This document shows, one piece after another, positions 16,371 through 24,781 of a stretch of DNA of 37,055 nucleotides. Location: NCBI GenBank assembly GCA_035416745.1, contig DAOLNV010000032.1, positions 1 to 37,055 of the forward strand, in the 5' to 3' direction. The notes below the pieces were generated by a model, which saw nothing but the letters and a program-made list of their open reading frames with translations, was not told where the DNA came from and ran no database searches. This DNA is from Candidatus Hydrogenedentota bacterium (GTDB lineage: Bacteria > Hydrogenedentota > Hydrogenedentia > Hydrogenedentales > SLHB01). How positions within the stretch are numbered: position 1 is the first letter of the stretch; every line of letters starts with the position of its first letter. The translations under genes were made by a program, and so were the position numbers.

Positions 16371-17426
16371 CTATCGTTGTACGCCGCCATCAAGCCGGGC
16401 AAGGGCAGAACGGGCCTGTTGCTGCAGTGCAGGATGCTGTGACGCCTGCAGGAAGGCCTCGCGCGCCTTGTCGAACTCGCGGTACTCCGATTCGTACAAG
16501 TGGCCCATCTGATACGACAATTGCGCCACCACCATGGGATCCGTGGTCTGCTCCTGCACACGGCGTAACGCCTCGACCAGCGCGTCCGGAGATTCAGCGT
16601 CGACGGCGCCCGACTCAATGGTGCGCTTGGCCATTTCCATGGCCGCCTGCGAACGAACATATGCCTGATTGGGATACGCCGTAATTACCCGTGCCAACGC
16701 GCCCATGGGGTCGAGCTTGTTTGACCGCGCAGCATCCAGATCCTGCAGCGACCTGAACTGCACCAGCCGCGCCTCGGCCAGCAAGTCACGCCGGTCCCGC
16801 ACGTAAACGGGACTTCCCAGCCACGTCTGATGGTACTCGCCGAACAGGCGTTCGTAATCGCTGTAGGCCTGCTCATACCAATGGAGGTGCGCGAACGCGA
16901 TATCCGCCAGCAACATCTGGGCTTCGCCCGCTTCCGGGGCGTTCGCAGCGTGTTCAATGGCCCGCGACAGCCTCTTGTAAGCGTCCGCGTAGTTGCCTTC
17001 TGTCACCAATTCCTGAACTTCTGCGACAGTCGTCACCAGGGGGGAGACAGCCGAGGTTTCCGTGCCCGGGCGAGCGACCGCGCCATCGTCCGGAACACCG
17101 GTATCCCAGACGTTCAACAACACGATACTCAGCATAGCCGCCATCGCCGCGAAGGAAACTGCCACTACCCTTGGACGAAGCCACGGCCTCCGCCCGGGTG
17201 CGCGGCCTTCCTCCTCGACGCGCACACGGACTGCGGGAACCAAATCCGTATCGAATACGGGCCGGGACGCGGGCATTGCCGCAACAAACCGCCGCATAAC
17301 ATCCAATTCTTCTCGTGCGGCGGGATGAGCGCGAAAATAGGCCTCCAGGAAAGCGGCGTCGCGCTCGGGAAGTTCTTCGTAGAGCGCTTGGGCCATCAAT
17401 CCTTCTGCTCTTCGTTTTCTCAGCAT
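16371..17426 (-). CDS. Membrane-anchored TPR-type protein, probable anti-sigma partner
   Basis: 351 residues. The N-terminal 55 residues (EELPERDAAFLEAYFRAHPAAREELDVMRRF) resemble the cytoplasmic helix bundle of ECF anti-sigma factors but lack the HxxxCxxC zinc motif. One membrane segment lies at about 85-106 (VVAVSFAAMAAMLSIVLLNVW). The rest (about 125-350) is helical with TPR-like repeats and would be outside the membrane. Its position 54 bases downstream of an ECF sigma gene on the same strand supports an anti-sigma or sensor role. The start is uncertain: ATG 17426 or the internal ATG 17396, both with imperfectly spaced ribosome sites. Confidence 0.7.
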   Translation of the reverse strand: MLRKRRAEGLMAQALYEELPERDAAFLEAYFRAHPAAREELDVMRRFVAAMPASRPVFDTDLVPAVRVRVEEEGRAPGRRPWLRPRVVAVSFAAMAAMLSIVLLNVWDTGVPDDGAVARPGTETSAVSPLVTTVAEVQELVTEGNYADAYKRLSRAIEHAANAPEAGEAQMLLADIAFAHLHWYEQAYSDYERLFGEYHQTWLGSPVYVRDRRDLLAEARLVQFRSLQDLDAARSNKLDPMGALARVITAYPNQAYVRSQAAMEMAKRTIESGAVDAESPDALVEALRRVQEQTTDPMVVAQLSYQMGHLYESEYREFDKAREAFLQASQHPALQQQARSALARLDGGVQR

Positions 17427-17480
17427 ATTCCTGTCATCCCCGATCCATGCGCCTTCCCGTTACGCATGCCGGCCCGAATC

Positions 17481-18077
17481 TCAGAACCGGCCGATATCCT
17501 CAAGTTCGCGCCGCAGTTTTCTCACGGCCCGAAACAGATGAACCTTTACGCTACCAACACTGCAGCCCAACGTCTCCGCAATGTCAGCCAGTTGAAACCC
17601 TTCATAGTGGCGCAACACGAATACCTCCCGCTGGGTATCGGACAAAACGTCCAGCGCCCGCCGGACATGGTCGCCTATCTCCGCGGCCCGGGCCATGGCT
17701 TCCGGCTGACCGTGATGGTGTTCCGACGGAGCACCCGATTCCCCGTCGGGGAAATAGTCCGCCACCCGCGCCGTTCTCCGCCGCTTGTTGCGCCGCAAGT
17801 GGTCGATGGCATGATTGGCCGTCAAGCGCAACAGCCACGGCACGAATCCGCTTCGCGGCTCCCACGAGCCGATCTTGCAATACGCCTTGAAGAAAGCTTC
17901 CTGGGCAATGTCCAGCGCGTCCTCTCTGTTGGATGCAAACCGGTACGCCACACCGTAGACACGGGCCTGATGCCGCCTCACCAATTCGTCGTAAGCTGAG
18001 CGCTCTCCAGCCTTTACGGCCAAGGCCAGCGCGTCGTCGTCCTCGGCGGACCAATCCTTGTTCACATCCCTCTTCAC
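17481..18077 (-). CDS. ECF (sigma-70 family, group 4) sigma factor
   Basis: 198 residues. Region 2 (YDELVRRHQARVYGVAYRFASNREDALDIAQEAFFKAY) and region 4 (LSDTQREVFVLRHYEGFQLADIAETLGCSVGSVKVHLFRAVRKLR) are typical of RpoE-like ECF sigmas, with no region 1.1 or 3. It should direct RNA polymerase to a stress or envelope regulon and is probably held by the membrane protein encoded downstream. The start is GTG 18077, the only in-frame start before region 2; its ribosome site is weak. No GAAC-type ECF autoregulatory promoter was recognised in the 44-base gap upstream. Confidence 0.93.
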   Translation of the reverse strand: MKRDVNKDWSAEDDDALALAVKAGERSAYDELVRRHQARVYGVAYRFASNREDALDIAQEAFFKAYCKIGSWEPRSGFVPWLLRLTANHAIDHLRRNKRRRTARVADYFPDGESGAPSEHHHGQPEAMARAAEIGDHVRRALDVLSDTQREVFVLRHYEGFQLADIAETLGCSVGSVKVHLFRAVRKLRRELEDIGRF

Positions 18078-18121
18078 GGTAAGAACGTTTCCATAGCCGA
18101 TGGAGTTGACACACCCTGACG

Positions 18122-19132
18122 TTATGCCACAAACAAGAAGTCGCGCAACTCGACGTACCCCCGCGGTCGCAGCCAGGCGCGAATCTCCTCCCGCGCCCCC
18201 GGCGCTCCCACGGCAATAATGATAAATGTCATGTTTGGACCCGGAAGATCATCCGGGGCAATGACGGGCACCCCATGAATCTCGCGGCCGATCTTGCGCG
18301 GATGGATGTCCACAACCGCCTGAGGTTTCAAGGTTTCCCACTCGCGAAGCCAGGCCTTGCCCACCTCGCCCGCCCCCCACTGGCAAAACCGCGAGCGGTC
18401 CAGAAGATACGACCGCTCGAGATACGCCCGTTTCAGTGCCCGGAACCGCCCAAGCGAGTAGCGGCCCGACTGCATGGACAGCCGCCCCCGCGACTCCCGC
18501 CACCCCAGCAATGGCTCGGAAACCATCCCAAACCGCGCGCCGGCCAGGAACAGTCGCATGCAAAGGTCGTAGTCTTCCGCCCAGCCATGCTCCTCATAGC
18601 CCCCGACCCGTTCGAAGACATCGCGGCGCAAAAAGAACGTGGGATGAGCAACCGGGCACTCCACAAATAGTTCGCGGACAATGTCTTCGTGAGTTTCCAG
18701 ACTGTTCAGCCATTCCGCGTAACGAGAACGGCCTTCCCCGATTTCTGCGCCGAACATCCGCACATGGGTACCGCACAGGTCTGTATCCGGGTGGGCCACC
18801 ATGTAAGCGTGTTGCTTTTCCAGGCGGTCCGGCTCAGCGATGTCATCGGCGTCCATGCGTGCAAGGAAGGGCGCTCGCGCCAGAGCATAGCCCTCTTGGA
18901 GTGCGGCCACGATACCGCGGTGACGCAAATGCACTCGCCGGACACGCGGATCGTGAGCAGCGTATGCGGCCACAATAGCGCGGGACGCGTCCGTAGAACC
19001 ATCATCTGCAATTATGAACTCCCAGTTCCTGCAGGTCTGGTTCTGGATCGATTCCACAGCGGCGGGAAGCGTGTCCTCGGCGTTATAGCAGGGCATCAAC
19101 ACCGAGATCTCGGGTTCTGGTATGTCAATCAA
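18122..19132 (-). CDS. Family 2 glycosyltransferase with C-terminal Rossmann-like domain
   Basis: 336 residues. The GT-A domain (about 8-240) has VLMPCYNAEDTLPAAVESI, the nucleotide-binding DDGSTDAS and the metal-binding DADD (in ARMDADDIAEPDRLE), followed by WAEDYDLCMRL, the usual acceptor/catalytic ED region. From about 245 a short second domain begins with a WGAGEVGK loop and ends VPVIAPDDLPG...IIIAVGAPGAREEI, resembling nucleotide-binding domains of PglD-like or C-methyltransferase proteins. The start is TTG 19132 with AGGA about 8 bases upstream; the next in-frame ATG would remove the first beta strand. Probably makes a surface glycan; donor unknown. Confidence 0.85.
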   Translation of the reverse strand: MIDIPEPEISVLMPCYNAEDTLPAAVESIQNQTCRNWEFIIADDGSTDASRAIVAAYAAHDPRVRRVHLRHRGIVAALQEGYALARAPFLARMDADDIAEPDRLEKQHAYMVAHPDTDLCGTHVRMFGAEIGEGRSRYAEWLNSLETHEDIVRELFVECPVAHPTFFLRRDVFERVGGYEEHGWAEDYDLCMRLFLAGARFGMVSEPLLGWRESRGRLSMQSGRYSLGRFRALKRAYLERSYLLDRSRFCQWGAGEVGKAWLREWETLKPQAVVDIHPRKIGREIHGVPVIAPDDLPGPNMTFIIIAVGAPGAREEIRAWLRPRGYVELRDFLFVA

Positions 19133-19192
19133 GGCTGGTTCCTGCCCCGCAAATCCGTCTATTCTCCCAAATGCGCATCCTTCCGTAAGTCA

Positions 19193-19206
19193 TCATTGAA
19201 CAATGA
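19193..19206. other. Short palindrome upstream of the glycosyltransferase
   Basis: TCATTG-AA-CAATGA is a perfect 6-bp inverted repeat in the 86-base gap before the TTG start. It could be an operator or a short hairpin at the end of the preceding gene; there is no further support. Confidence 0.3.
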
Positions 19207-19218
19207 CATATGCGGAGA

Positions 19219-19920
19219 TTACGCCCAGTTTTCTTCCCGAATATCATACTGGTTCAGGAAGGGGAAAACCGTGTCCGTGATAAAGCTCTGAACTGCCCGG
19301 AAATTGTCAGCAATAAGGCCCAGCCCATCGCGCATCACCCGTTGCCGCGCGAAGATGGCCTTCACCTCAACAAACACTTCCTTCTGGCTGTGTCGGAAAG
19401 ACTCGATGATAAGATTGTAAGAACCCGAATGTTCCGGGGTCTCCGGCAACACAAGCCGAAGACCGCCAACCCCAATCGGACGCTGAAAATGCGGGGCAAG
19501 ACGGCCCTCCTGCTTGCACGCACGTTCCAGCAGAAACTGACGGGCATCATCGAAATAGGTCAGGGCAAAAGTCGTGCGAAGCGTTACCGTGTGCGCGGGC
19601 AAGAAGGGGACATTCAGCGCATCCATCGCATGTCCGGCGACTGCCTCGAGTTTCCCGATGAAATCGGAGAGAGGCATGTCCACCCATTCCTCGGCTACGA
19701 CAAACCGGTCGGGCAGGAAAAGAAGCATGGATTGCGTCTTTGTGCCGCGCTTCGAGAAGAAACGAAACCGGCCCGGCATGCTGAAATCTGTATTGTCATA
19801 GGCCCCCTCGCGCGTCTGAGAAAGGTCAAAATACAGTTTCTGAAGCACCGATACCTCATGTTTGCACGGCAAATGGAGCAATTCCGCCGAAAAATGGATG
19901 GGTCTGTCCTCTGCTTGCAT
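19219..19920 (-). CDS. Conserved-looking protein of unknown function
   Basis: About 233 residues from ATG 19920, which has GGGGAG five bases upstream; the 60 upstream in-frame codons overlap the previous gene's end and are rejected. No signal peptide or membrane helix. Mixed alpha/beta composition with many aromatic residues (GRFRFFSKRG, FLPDRFVVAEEWVDMPLSDF, TTFALTYFDDARQFLLE) and a helical C-terminus (FRAVQSFITDTVFPFLNQ). The size and shape recall the sporadically distributed TIGR04255 family, but I cannot confirm that. It lies between a secreted GH67-like gene and a glycosyltransferase on the same strand with gaps of 140 and 86 bases, so co-transcription is uncertain. Confidence 0.65.
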   Translation of the reverse strand: MQAEDRPIHFSAELLHLPCKHEVSVLQKLYFDLSQTREGAYDNTDFSMPGRFRFFSKRGTKTQSMLLFLPDRFVVAEEWVDMPLSDFIGKLEAVAGHAMDALNVPFLPAHTVTLRTTFALTYFDDARQFLLERACKQEGRLAPHFQRPIGVGGLRLVLPETPEHSGSYNLIIESFRHSQKEVFVEVKAIFARQRVMRDGLGLIADNFRAVQSFITDTVFPFLNQYDIREENWA

Positions 19921-20060
19921 CGATACTCCCCTGCTCAATGTCAGTATAGGCCCCTCGGCTGTATGTTGCAACCCTGTGGCGCCAAAGGTTTTCAGCCGTT
20001 CATGCGCCCGAGACCCGCGCGGGTGCGATAGTTCCTCGCAAACGAAAAAAGCCGGTCCTG

Positions 20061-22460
20061 CTATTTCTTGACCAACCAGATCTCGGCGAGATAGGACCAC
20101 TGACGCCAGTTCAGGTGATACTCGTCAATGTCGCCAAAGGTCAAGGTGATCTCGCCATCCCTTACCAATTCACGTGGGACGGGAAACTCCTTGAACGCGC
20201 CCGGTTCCCGAGGGTATGCGGAAGGCACCAGAGCCGTTCCGTCCACCACTGGCCGCAAACCGCCGCTGCCTGTTGCCCGCAACACGTAGTCTCCATCGGG
20301 GTCCAGGCCGCGGTAGGCGAGTTCTTCCGGCCAACGCATCAGGCACAACCACGACAACCGCGCGCGGCTGAACCCGTTGTCGGTCCAGGGAAAGTGCGGG
20401 TTGCGTGCCTCAACCAAGTCCGGTTCCACCCACGGACCCGGCGGCAATGCCACGTGTTCCATCTGAGCCACGTTGCCGATATCGTCATAGTAGCTGCCGG
20501 GGCCGGGCGATTCCCAAGTCCGAATCACCTCGAGGCGCGCCAGCTTCTCCTCCTCCGTCGGGAACGTTCGTATTCTGACGAATTCGTCCTCGAGCCACCA
20601 GCGGTTGTTCAGAGGACGGTCCACGTAATCAAGGATCGCGCCCCGTTCACCGTTACGCGCCTGGAACCGGGGGACGCTCGTTTGATACCCGATGGAGTCG
20701 AACATTGCAACGCACAATTCCTCGACCCGCCGCCGCAATTCCACCCTGACCGGATTGGTTTCGGCGCGTTTCAAAATTGCTTCCGCCTGTTCCATGACCG
20801 CGCTGGCCCCGAGCACGGGGGCTTGCGCCAGGATCTCGTTGGCTGATGCCTCGAGTTGGGTCTCGTAAAGAAGCCGGTGCCGCGTGTAGGCGTCGTAATA
20901 GGCACGCAGTAGACACAGTTGCCAGCGCCAATTGCCCCCCAGTCGCGGAGAAACAGCCTCAAGGGCCTGCCAGAGCAGCAAGGTCGCGTCTACACCCCCG
21001 TTGTCAGCGAGAACCCCTTCCCAGTTCTTCTCGAGCGCGAGGATTCCATCGGCCGCGCGCTCTGCAACCGCCGGTCCGAAAAAAAGGTTCGCGTACTCGA
21101 GGCAGGTCTGGCGCGGCTCGGTAGCCGGGTCCCAGCCGAGACGGCTCCAGACCGCTTTGTTCATGTCGTCGTTGATGCCATCCGAATAGGTCAAGAAACC
21201 GTCTGTCCACGGCGCATACCAATTGTGAACGTGCGTGTACCACGCAGGCTGAGGATTCGGACATTCCCGGCCCAGCGTCAACGCGTACGCCTGGTCCCAC
21301 CAGTAAACCGGATATTGGCAAACAAGGCTATGCGTAATGTCCGGATAATGCCGAAGACCGTACTGCCTCGAAAGACGGCGCCGTGTATCGGCTATCGAAG
21401 GGCTCGATGGCCCATGAACGACGCCCCCGAACCATTCCGGCTGTCGCGCGTCAATCCACGCGAAGAAGGCGTCCACCGCATCAGACTCGAAGCCCTGGAG
21501 CGAGATCCAGACCTTCGCGGCCGGGTGGTACGGTTGCAGCCGTTTCGCCATGTCTTCCGCGTAAGGCAGAAGCATGTCCGGGGGGTTGTCTCCCGGGTCT
21601 CCTCCAGGTATGAAAACGGCGCTGAGCTCCGGACAACTCTTGAAGAGGTTCTCGAGCTCGTCAAGCGACTGGGTGCGGTACGCCGTGTCGTTCAAATCGA
21701 ATGTCGCCGGGATCCACACCCAATAGTCAATCCCATACCGCTGGCAGATCTCCGACATGGCAACGTTCATCTGGTCACGCGGCACACGCGCATGCGGGCC
21801 TGGGTCGTCCTGGTTAGGGATGTTTTCAATGCAGTTCGCCCCGAAAATGACCAGTTCGCGGATGTACTGCTCATACGTCGCCACATCCCACGCGTCATAA
21901 GCATTGGCCGTGTTGCGGTACCCGAGCTGGTGACCCCGGATCCCATATTGCGGCGCGGTGCACACGTCAAGATCGTCTGGAAGAGACACCCTGCCCTCCG
22001 CCCACTTCATACTTCGCAGAAGCTGCCCTGCTCCGAAAAGCGCCCCGCGGGCGTCGGCGCCGATGATCCAAACCGTGGGCGCTGCCCCTTCCCGATGCTC
22101 AACGCACAACCGAAACCCCTCAGGCTTGAGTTCAGGAAGACGCTCGCCCTGCCGTGCTGGAATTTCGCGCGGCCAGCCGGACGTTGTCCCGGCCAGCGTG
22201 ATTGCGACCGCCGGACCCGCATCAGGCCACGTTGCCGATTGCGTCCACTGCAGCCCTGTACGCTTCGCAACCTCCTCGATCAACACGGTTGCGGCCATCT
22301 GCTCCGCGGGCGGCCGCTCGCTCGCCCGGACAACAACTGTCGCTGCGGATACATCAACGCCGGGCGGCGCCTCACCCGCATGGGGCCGGCCACCCGAAAC
22401 CGCCACAAGACACGCAAGAAACAAGATCCTCGACAACCTGACGCTGTGATGGCTGCACAT
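20061..22460 (-). CDS. Secreted GH67/alpha-glucuronidase-like glycosidase
   Basis: About 799 residues from ATG 22460, which begins a signal peptide (SRILFLACLVAVSG) and has GGGG 8 bases upstream; 17 longer codons are rejected. The N-terminal part (about 30-160) matches the alpha-glucuronidase/hexosaminidase-type domain that precedes the barrel (VVVRASERPPAEQMAATVL; WIIGADARGALFGAGQLLR). A barrel follows from PQYGIRGHQLGYRNTANAYD, with candidate acidic residues in ENIPNQDD, FIPGGDPGDN and YSDGINDDMN. The C-terminal region is beta-rich. GH67 enzymes remove glucuronic acid from xylan, but canonical catalytic residues could not be assigned, so the specificity is open. Confidence 0.75.
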   Translation of the reverse strand: MCSHHSVRLSRILFLACLVAVSGGRPHAGEAPPGVDVSAATVVVRASERPPAEQMAATVLIEEVAKRTGLQWTQSATWPDAGPAVAITLAGTTSGWPREIPARQGERLPELKPEGFRLCVEHREGAAPTVWIIGADARGALFGAGQLLRSMKWAEGRVSLPDDLDVCTAPQYGIRGHQLGYRNTANAYDAWDVATYEQYIRELVIFGANCIENIPNQDDPGPHARVPRDQMNVAMSEICQRYGIDYWVWIPATFDLNDTAYRTQSLDELENLFKSCPELSAVFIPGGDPGDNPPDMLLPYAEDMAKRLQPYHPAAKVWISLQGFESDAVDAFFAWIDARQPEWFGGVVHGPSSPSIADTRRRLSRQYGLRHYPDITHSLVCQYPVYWWDQAYALTLGRECPNPQPAWYTHVHNWYAPWTDGFLTYSDGINDDMNKAVWSRLGWDPATEPRQTCLEYANLFFGPAVAERAADGILALEKNWEGVLADNGGVDATLLLWQALEAVSPRLGGNWRWQLCLLRAYYDAYTRHRLLYETQLEASANEILAQAPVLGASAVMEQAEAILKRAETNPVRVELRRRVEELCVAMFDSIGYQTSVPRFQARNGERGAILDYVDRPLNNRWWLEDEFVRIRTFPTEEEKLARLEVIRTWESPGPGSYYDDIGNVAQMEHVALPPGPWVEPDLVEARNPHFPWTDNGFSRARLSWLCLMRWPEELAYRGLDPDGDYVLRATGSGGLRPVVDGTALVPSAYPREPGAFKEFPVPRELVRDGEITLTFGDIDEYHLNWRQWSYLAEIWLVKK

Positions 22461-22557
22461 AGTCTTTCCCCTTCGCTTCACTTCGTACGCTTCTCGAAAA
22501 CAGCGTATCAAAGAACGCGCGCGAAAACACGTTCGGCGAAATTATGATAAGTCGGAT

Positions 22558-22588
22558 GGACCAGTCAGTGGTCAGACCAGTCAGACCC
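22558..22588. repeat. Short direct repeat GACCAGTCAG x2
   Basis: Two copies of GACCAGTCAG (22559-22568 and 22575-22584) with a 16-base period, flanked by further GAC/CAG-like fragments. It resembles in composition the repeat at 14228-14290 and, like it, lies between divergent genes. Confidence 0.5.
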
Positions 22589-22706
22589 ATTTGATCCTCA
22601 CAATGAAGTCGGTTCTTCCCTCTCCTTGGGGGAGGGGGAGAAAGTACCCCGAATTCGCGTGATACGTTTGGCTGAGGTTGCATGCCCTTTCGGCCGTTTC
22701 GAAGAT

Positions 22707-22735
22707 TTGACATTTTCCTCATACTTCCTTACAAC
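22707..22735 (+). promoter_or_regulatory. Sigma-70-type promoter for the P5C dehydrogenase gene
   Basis: A perfect -35 hexamer TTGACA (22707-22712) is followed after 17 bases by TACAAC (22730-22735; 4 of 6 matches to TATAAT). The start would be near 22742, giving a leader of about 190 bases before ATG 22932. Confidence 0.5.
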
Positions 22736-22931
22736 ATAGGGTTTCCGGCCGAATCTCGGGGGCAGTAACGGCACAGTCTGCGGAAAGAAGGGGGTGCGGC
22801 GTAACCGCATTCGTCAGCCATGCCGGTGATCTTCCCCTGTGAGAAGGACGGGGATTTCGCGGTCTCTTTGCATCGAAAGCGGGCACTGCTACCGGGCGTG
22901 GGCGCCACGTCTTACAAACAGGAGGTCAAGT

Positions 22932-24560
22932 ATGTTTAACGGACTATTCCATATTCCCCAGCCAAAGAATGAACCCATACTGAGCTACGCGCCCGGGTCC
23001 AAAGAAAGGGCCGAGTTGCAGGCAGTCCTGAAAAGCATGATCGACAATCCCGTCGAAGTGCCCATTGTCATCGCGGGCAAAGACGTAAAATCAGACAAAC
23101 TGGTAGAGATGCGGTGTCCCCATAATCGCTCGCAGCTACTCGGACACTACCATCAGGCCAATGCCTTGCATGCGAATCTGGCCATCGACGCCGCCAACGC
23201 CGCCAAGCACCAATGGTCGCTCATGCCCTGGTCCGACCGCGCTACGGTGATGATGAAGGCCGCCGAGCTCTTATCCGGCAAGTACCGCCAGATCCTCAAC
23301 GCAGCTACGATGCTTTGCATGAGCAAGACCTGTTTCCAGGCAGAGATCGACTCGGCATGCGAACTGATCGATTTCTGGCGCTTCAACCCCTACTTCATGA
23401 CCCAGATCTATGACGACCAGCCGATGTCAAGCCACCAGGTCCTCAATTACATGGAGCACCGCCCCCTCGAGGGCTTCGTGTTTGCAATCACCCCCTTCAA
23501 CTTCACCTCGATCGCCGGGAATCTCCCCACCGCGCCCGCGCTGATGGGCAACGCTGTCGTCTGGAAGCCCGCGTCCAGCGCGATATTGCCTGCTTACTAC
23601 ATCATGAAGATCCTCAAAGAAGCCGGCATGCCCGACGGCGTCATCAACATGGTCCCCGGGCCCGGCGACACCATCGGACCGCCTGTTCTCGACCACCTGG
23701 ACCTCGGCGGTGTGCATTTCACTGGAAGCACCAAGGTGTTCTCCACCATCTGGCTCGCGGTAGGATCGGACATTCGCAAGTACTACTCCTATCCGCGCAT
23801 CGTTGGAGAAACGGGGGGGAAGGATTTCATCTTCGCGCATGCCTCCGCCGACGTCGACGCATTGACCACGGGCCTCTTGCGCGGGGCATTCGAGTACCAG
23901 GGGCAGAAATGCTCGGCCGCCAGCCGTGCGTACATTCCTGACAGCTTGTGGCCAACCCTGAAAACCCGGCTTCTCGACCAGATCGCCACGATCGCCATGG
24001 GCGACGTGTGCGACTTCAAAAACTTCATGGGCGCCGTAATCGATGCGCCATCGTTCCGCAACATCTCCGGCTATATCGATTTTGCCAAGAACGATCCCAG
24101 TCTCGATATAGTGGCCGGCGGCAAGTATGACGACTCGAAAGGCTATTTCATCGAGCCTACGGTTGTCCTCAGCGAAGAACCTAAGTCCCGACTTATGTCC
24201 GAGGAAATATTCGGCCCCGTGTTGACCGTCTACGTATATCCGGAAAAGGAATACGAAGCCACATTGAACCTGTGCGACGAGACCAGTCCTTACGCATTAA
24301 CTGGCGCCATATTCGCGCAAGACCGGTCAGCCATCGTCAAAGCTTCGAAAGCGCTCGTGAACGCAGCGGGCAACTTCTATATCAACGACAAGCCGACCGG
24401 CGCCGTGGTCGGACAGCAACCCTTTGGAGGAAGCCGCGCGTCCGGCACAAACGACAAGGCCGGCTCCTGGCTGAACCTCGAGCGGTGGGTGTCTCCCCGT
24501 TCCATCAAGGAGAACTTCCTGCCCCCGACCAATTACCGGTATCCGCATATGGCGGAATAG
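22932..24560 (+). CDS. pruA: L-glutamate gamma-semialdehyde (1-pyrroline-5-carboxylate) dehydrogenase
   Basis: 542 residues, the length of the stand-alone ALDH4A1-type enzyme. Catalytic Cys327 (GQKCSAASRAY) and general base Glu293 (VGETGGKDF) are present, with NAD-fold motifs ITPFNFTSIAGNLPTAPALMGN, WKPASSA and HFTGSTKVF. The enzyme oxidises glutamate semialdehyde/P5C to glutamate with NAD+ in proline (or arginine) catabolism. ATG 22932 has GGAGG six bases upstream and MFNGLFHIPQPKNEP is a typical start; the 31 upstream open codons are rejected. No proline dehydrogenase gene lies nearby, so the partner must be elsewhere. Strong hairpins follow the stop. Confidence 0.93.
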   Translation: MFNGLFHIPQPKNEPILSYAPGSKERAELQAVLKSMIDNPVEVPIVIAGKDVKSDKLVEMRCPHNRSQLLGHYHQANALHANLAIDAANAAKHQWSLMPWSDRATVMMKAAELLSGKYRQILNAATMLCMSKTCFQAEIDSACELIDFWRFNPYFMTQIYDDQPMSSHQVLNYMEHRPLEGFVFAITPFNFTSIAGNLPTAPALMGNAVVWKPASSAILPAYYIMKILKEAGMPDGVINMVPGPGDTIGPPVLDHLDLGGVHFTGSTKVFSTIWLAVGSDIRKYYSYPRIVGETGGKDFIFAHASADVDALTTGLLRGAFEYQGQKCSAASRAYIPDSLWPTLKTRLLDQIATIAMGDVCDFKNFMGAVIDAPSFRNISGYIDFAKNDPSLDIVAGGKYDDSKGYFIEPTVVLSEEPKSRLMSEEIFGPVLTVYVYPEKEYEATLNLCDETSPYALTGAIFAQDRSAIVKASKALVNAAGNFYINDKPTGAVVGQQPFGGSRASGTNDKAGSWLNLERWVSPRSIKENFLPPTNYRYPHMAE

Positions 24561-24591
24561 TCGAACGGAGCTGTACCCAAGGCGCGGAAAT

Positions 24592-24638
24592 CGGGGACAT
24601 ATGCCAAGCGCCGCACCCGGCGCGGCTGCGTGTCCCCG
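24592..24638 (+). terminator. Nested hairpin after the P5C dehydrogenase gene
   Basis: Outer stem CGGGGACA / TGTCCCCG (8 bp) encloses an inner stem GCGCCG-CACC-CGGCGC. It begins 31 bases past the stop. With no T-run it may be a terminator of the GC-rich type or an extragenic palindromic repeat. Confidence 0.45.
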
Positions 24639-24651
24639 GTTACCCTCGAGA

Positions 24652-24678
24652 CGCGGGCAGCTTGCGTTGCTGCCCGCG
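24652..24678 (+). terminator. Ten-base-pair GC hairpin upstream of the lipoprotein gene
   Basis: CGCGGGCAGC and GCTGCCCGCG form a perfect 10-bp stem with a 7-base loop (TTGCGTT). It follows another hairpin by 13 bases and precedes a CATAAT hexamer (24688-24693) that could be a -10 element for the next gene. No T-run follows, so the termination role is tentative. Confidence 0.45.
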
Positions 24679-24781
24679 CCCCGGTAGCATAATTCCTCGC
24701 ATCGAAGTCTATCGGGTTCCGGGTCTCAATCGATACGAAGCCGCCTCCGCCGCCAGCGGACAGCTAAAAGGAGAGCGTACG

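Larger units (their letters stand above)
22461..22931. other. Divergent intergenic region, 471 bases
   Basis: Separates the GH67-like gene (minus) from the P5C dehydrogenase gene (plus). It contains the GACCAGTCAG repeat, a CT/AG-rich palindrome at 22618-22641 (CCCTCTCC facing GGAGGGGGAG), a sigma-70-like promoter at 22707-22735 and a leader of about 190 bases with small hairpins (for example TGCGG-CGTAA-CCGCA). I compared the leader by eye with common riboswitch signatures and found no convincing match. Confidence 0.6.

Noticed and set aside
20919..22547. 542-codon plus-strand frame opposite the GH67-like gene
   Set aside because: Shadow frame; the secreted GH67-like protein on the minus strand is well supported by signal peptide, ribosome site and domain signatures.
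22742..22931. Possible riboswitch in the P5C dehydrogenase leader
   Set aside because: Small hairpins exist, but I could not match conserved cores of cobalamin, TPP, glycine or cyclic-di-GMP classes; a covariance-model search would decide.
22820..22939. 39-codon open frame overlapping the P5C dehydrogenase start, a possible leader peptide
   Set aside because: No ribosome-binding site before its ATG and no run of proline, arginine or glutamate codons that would suggest attenuation.
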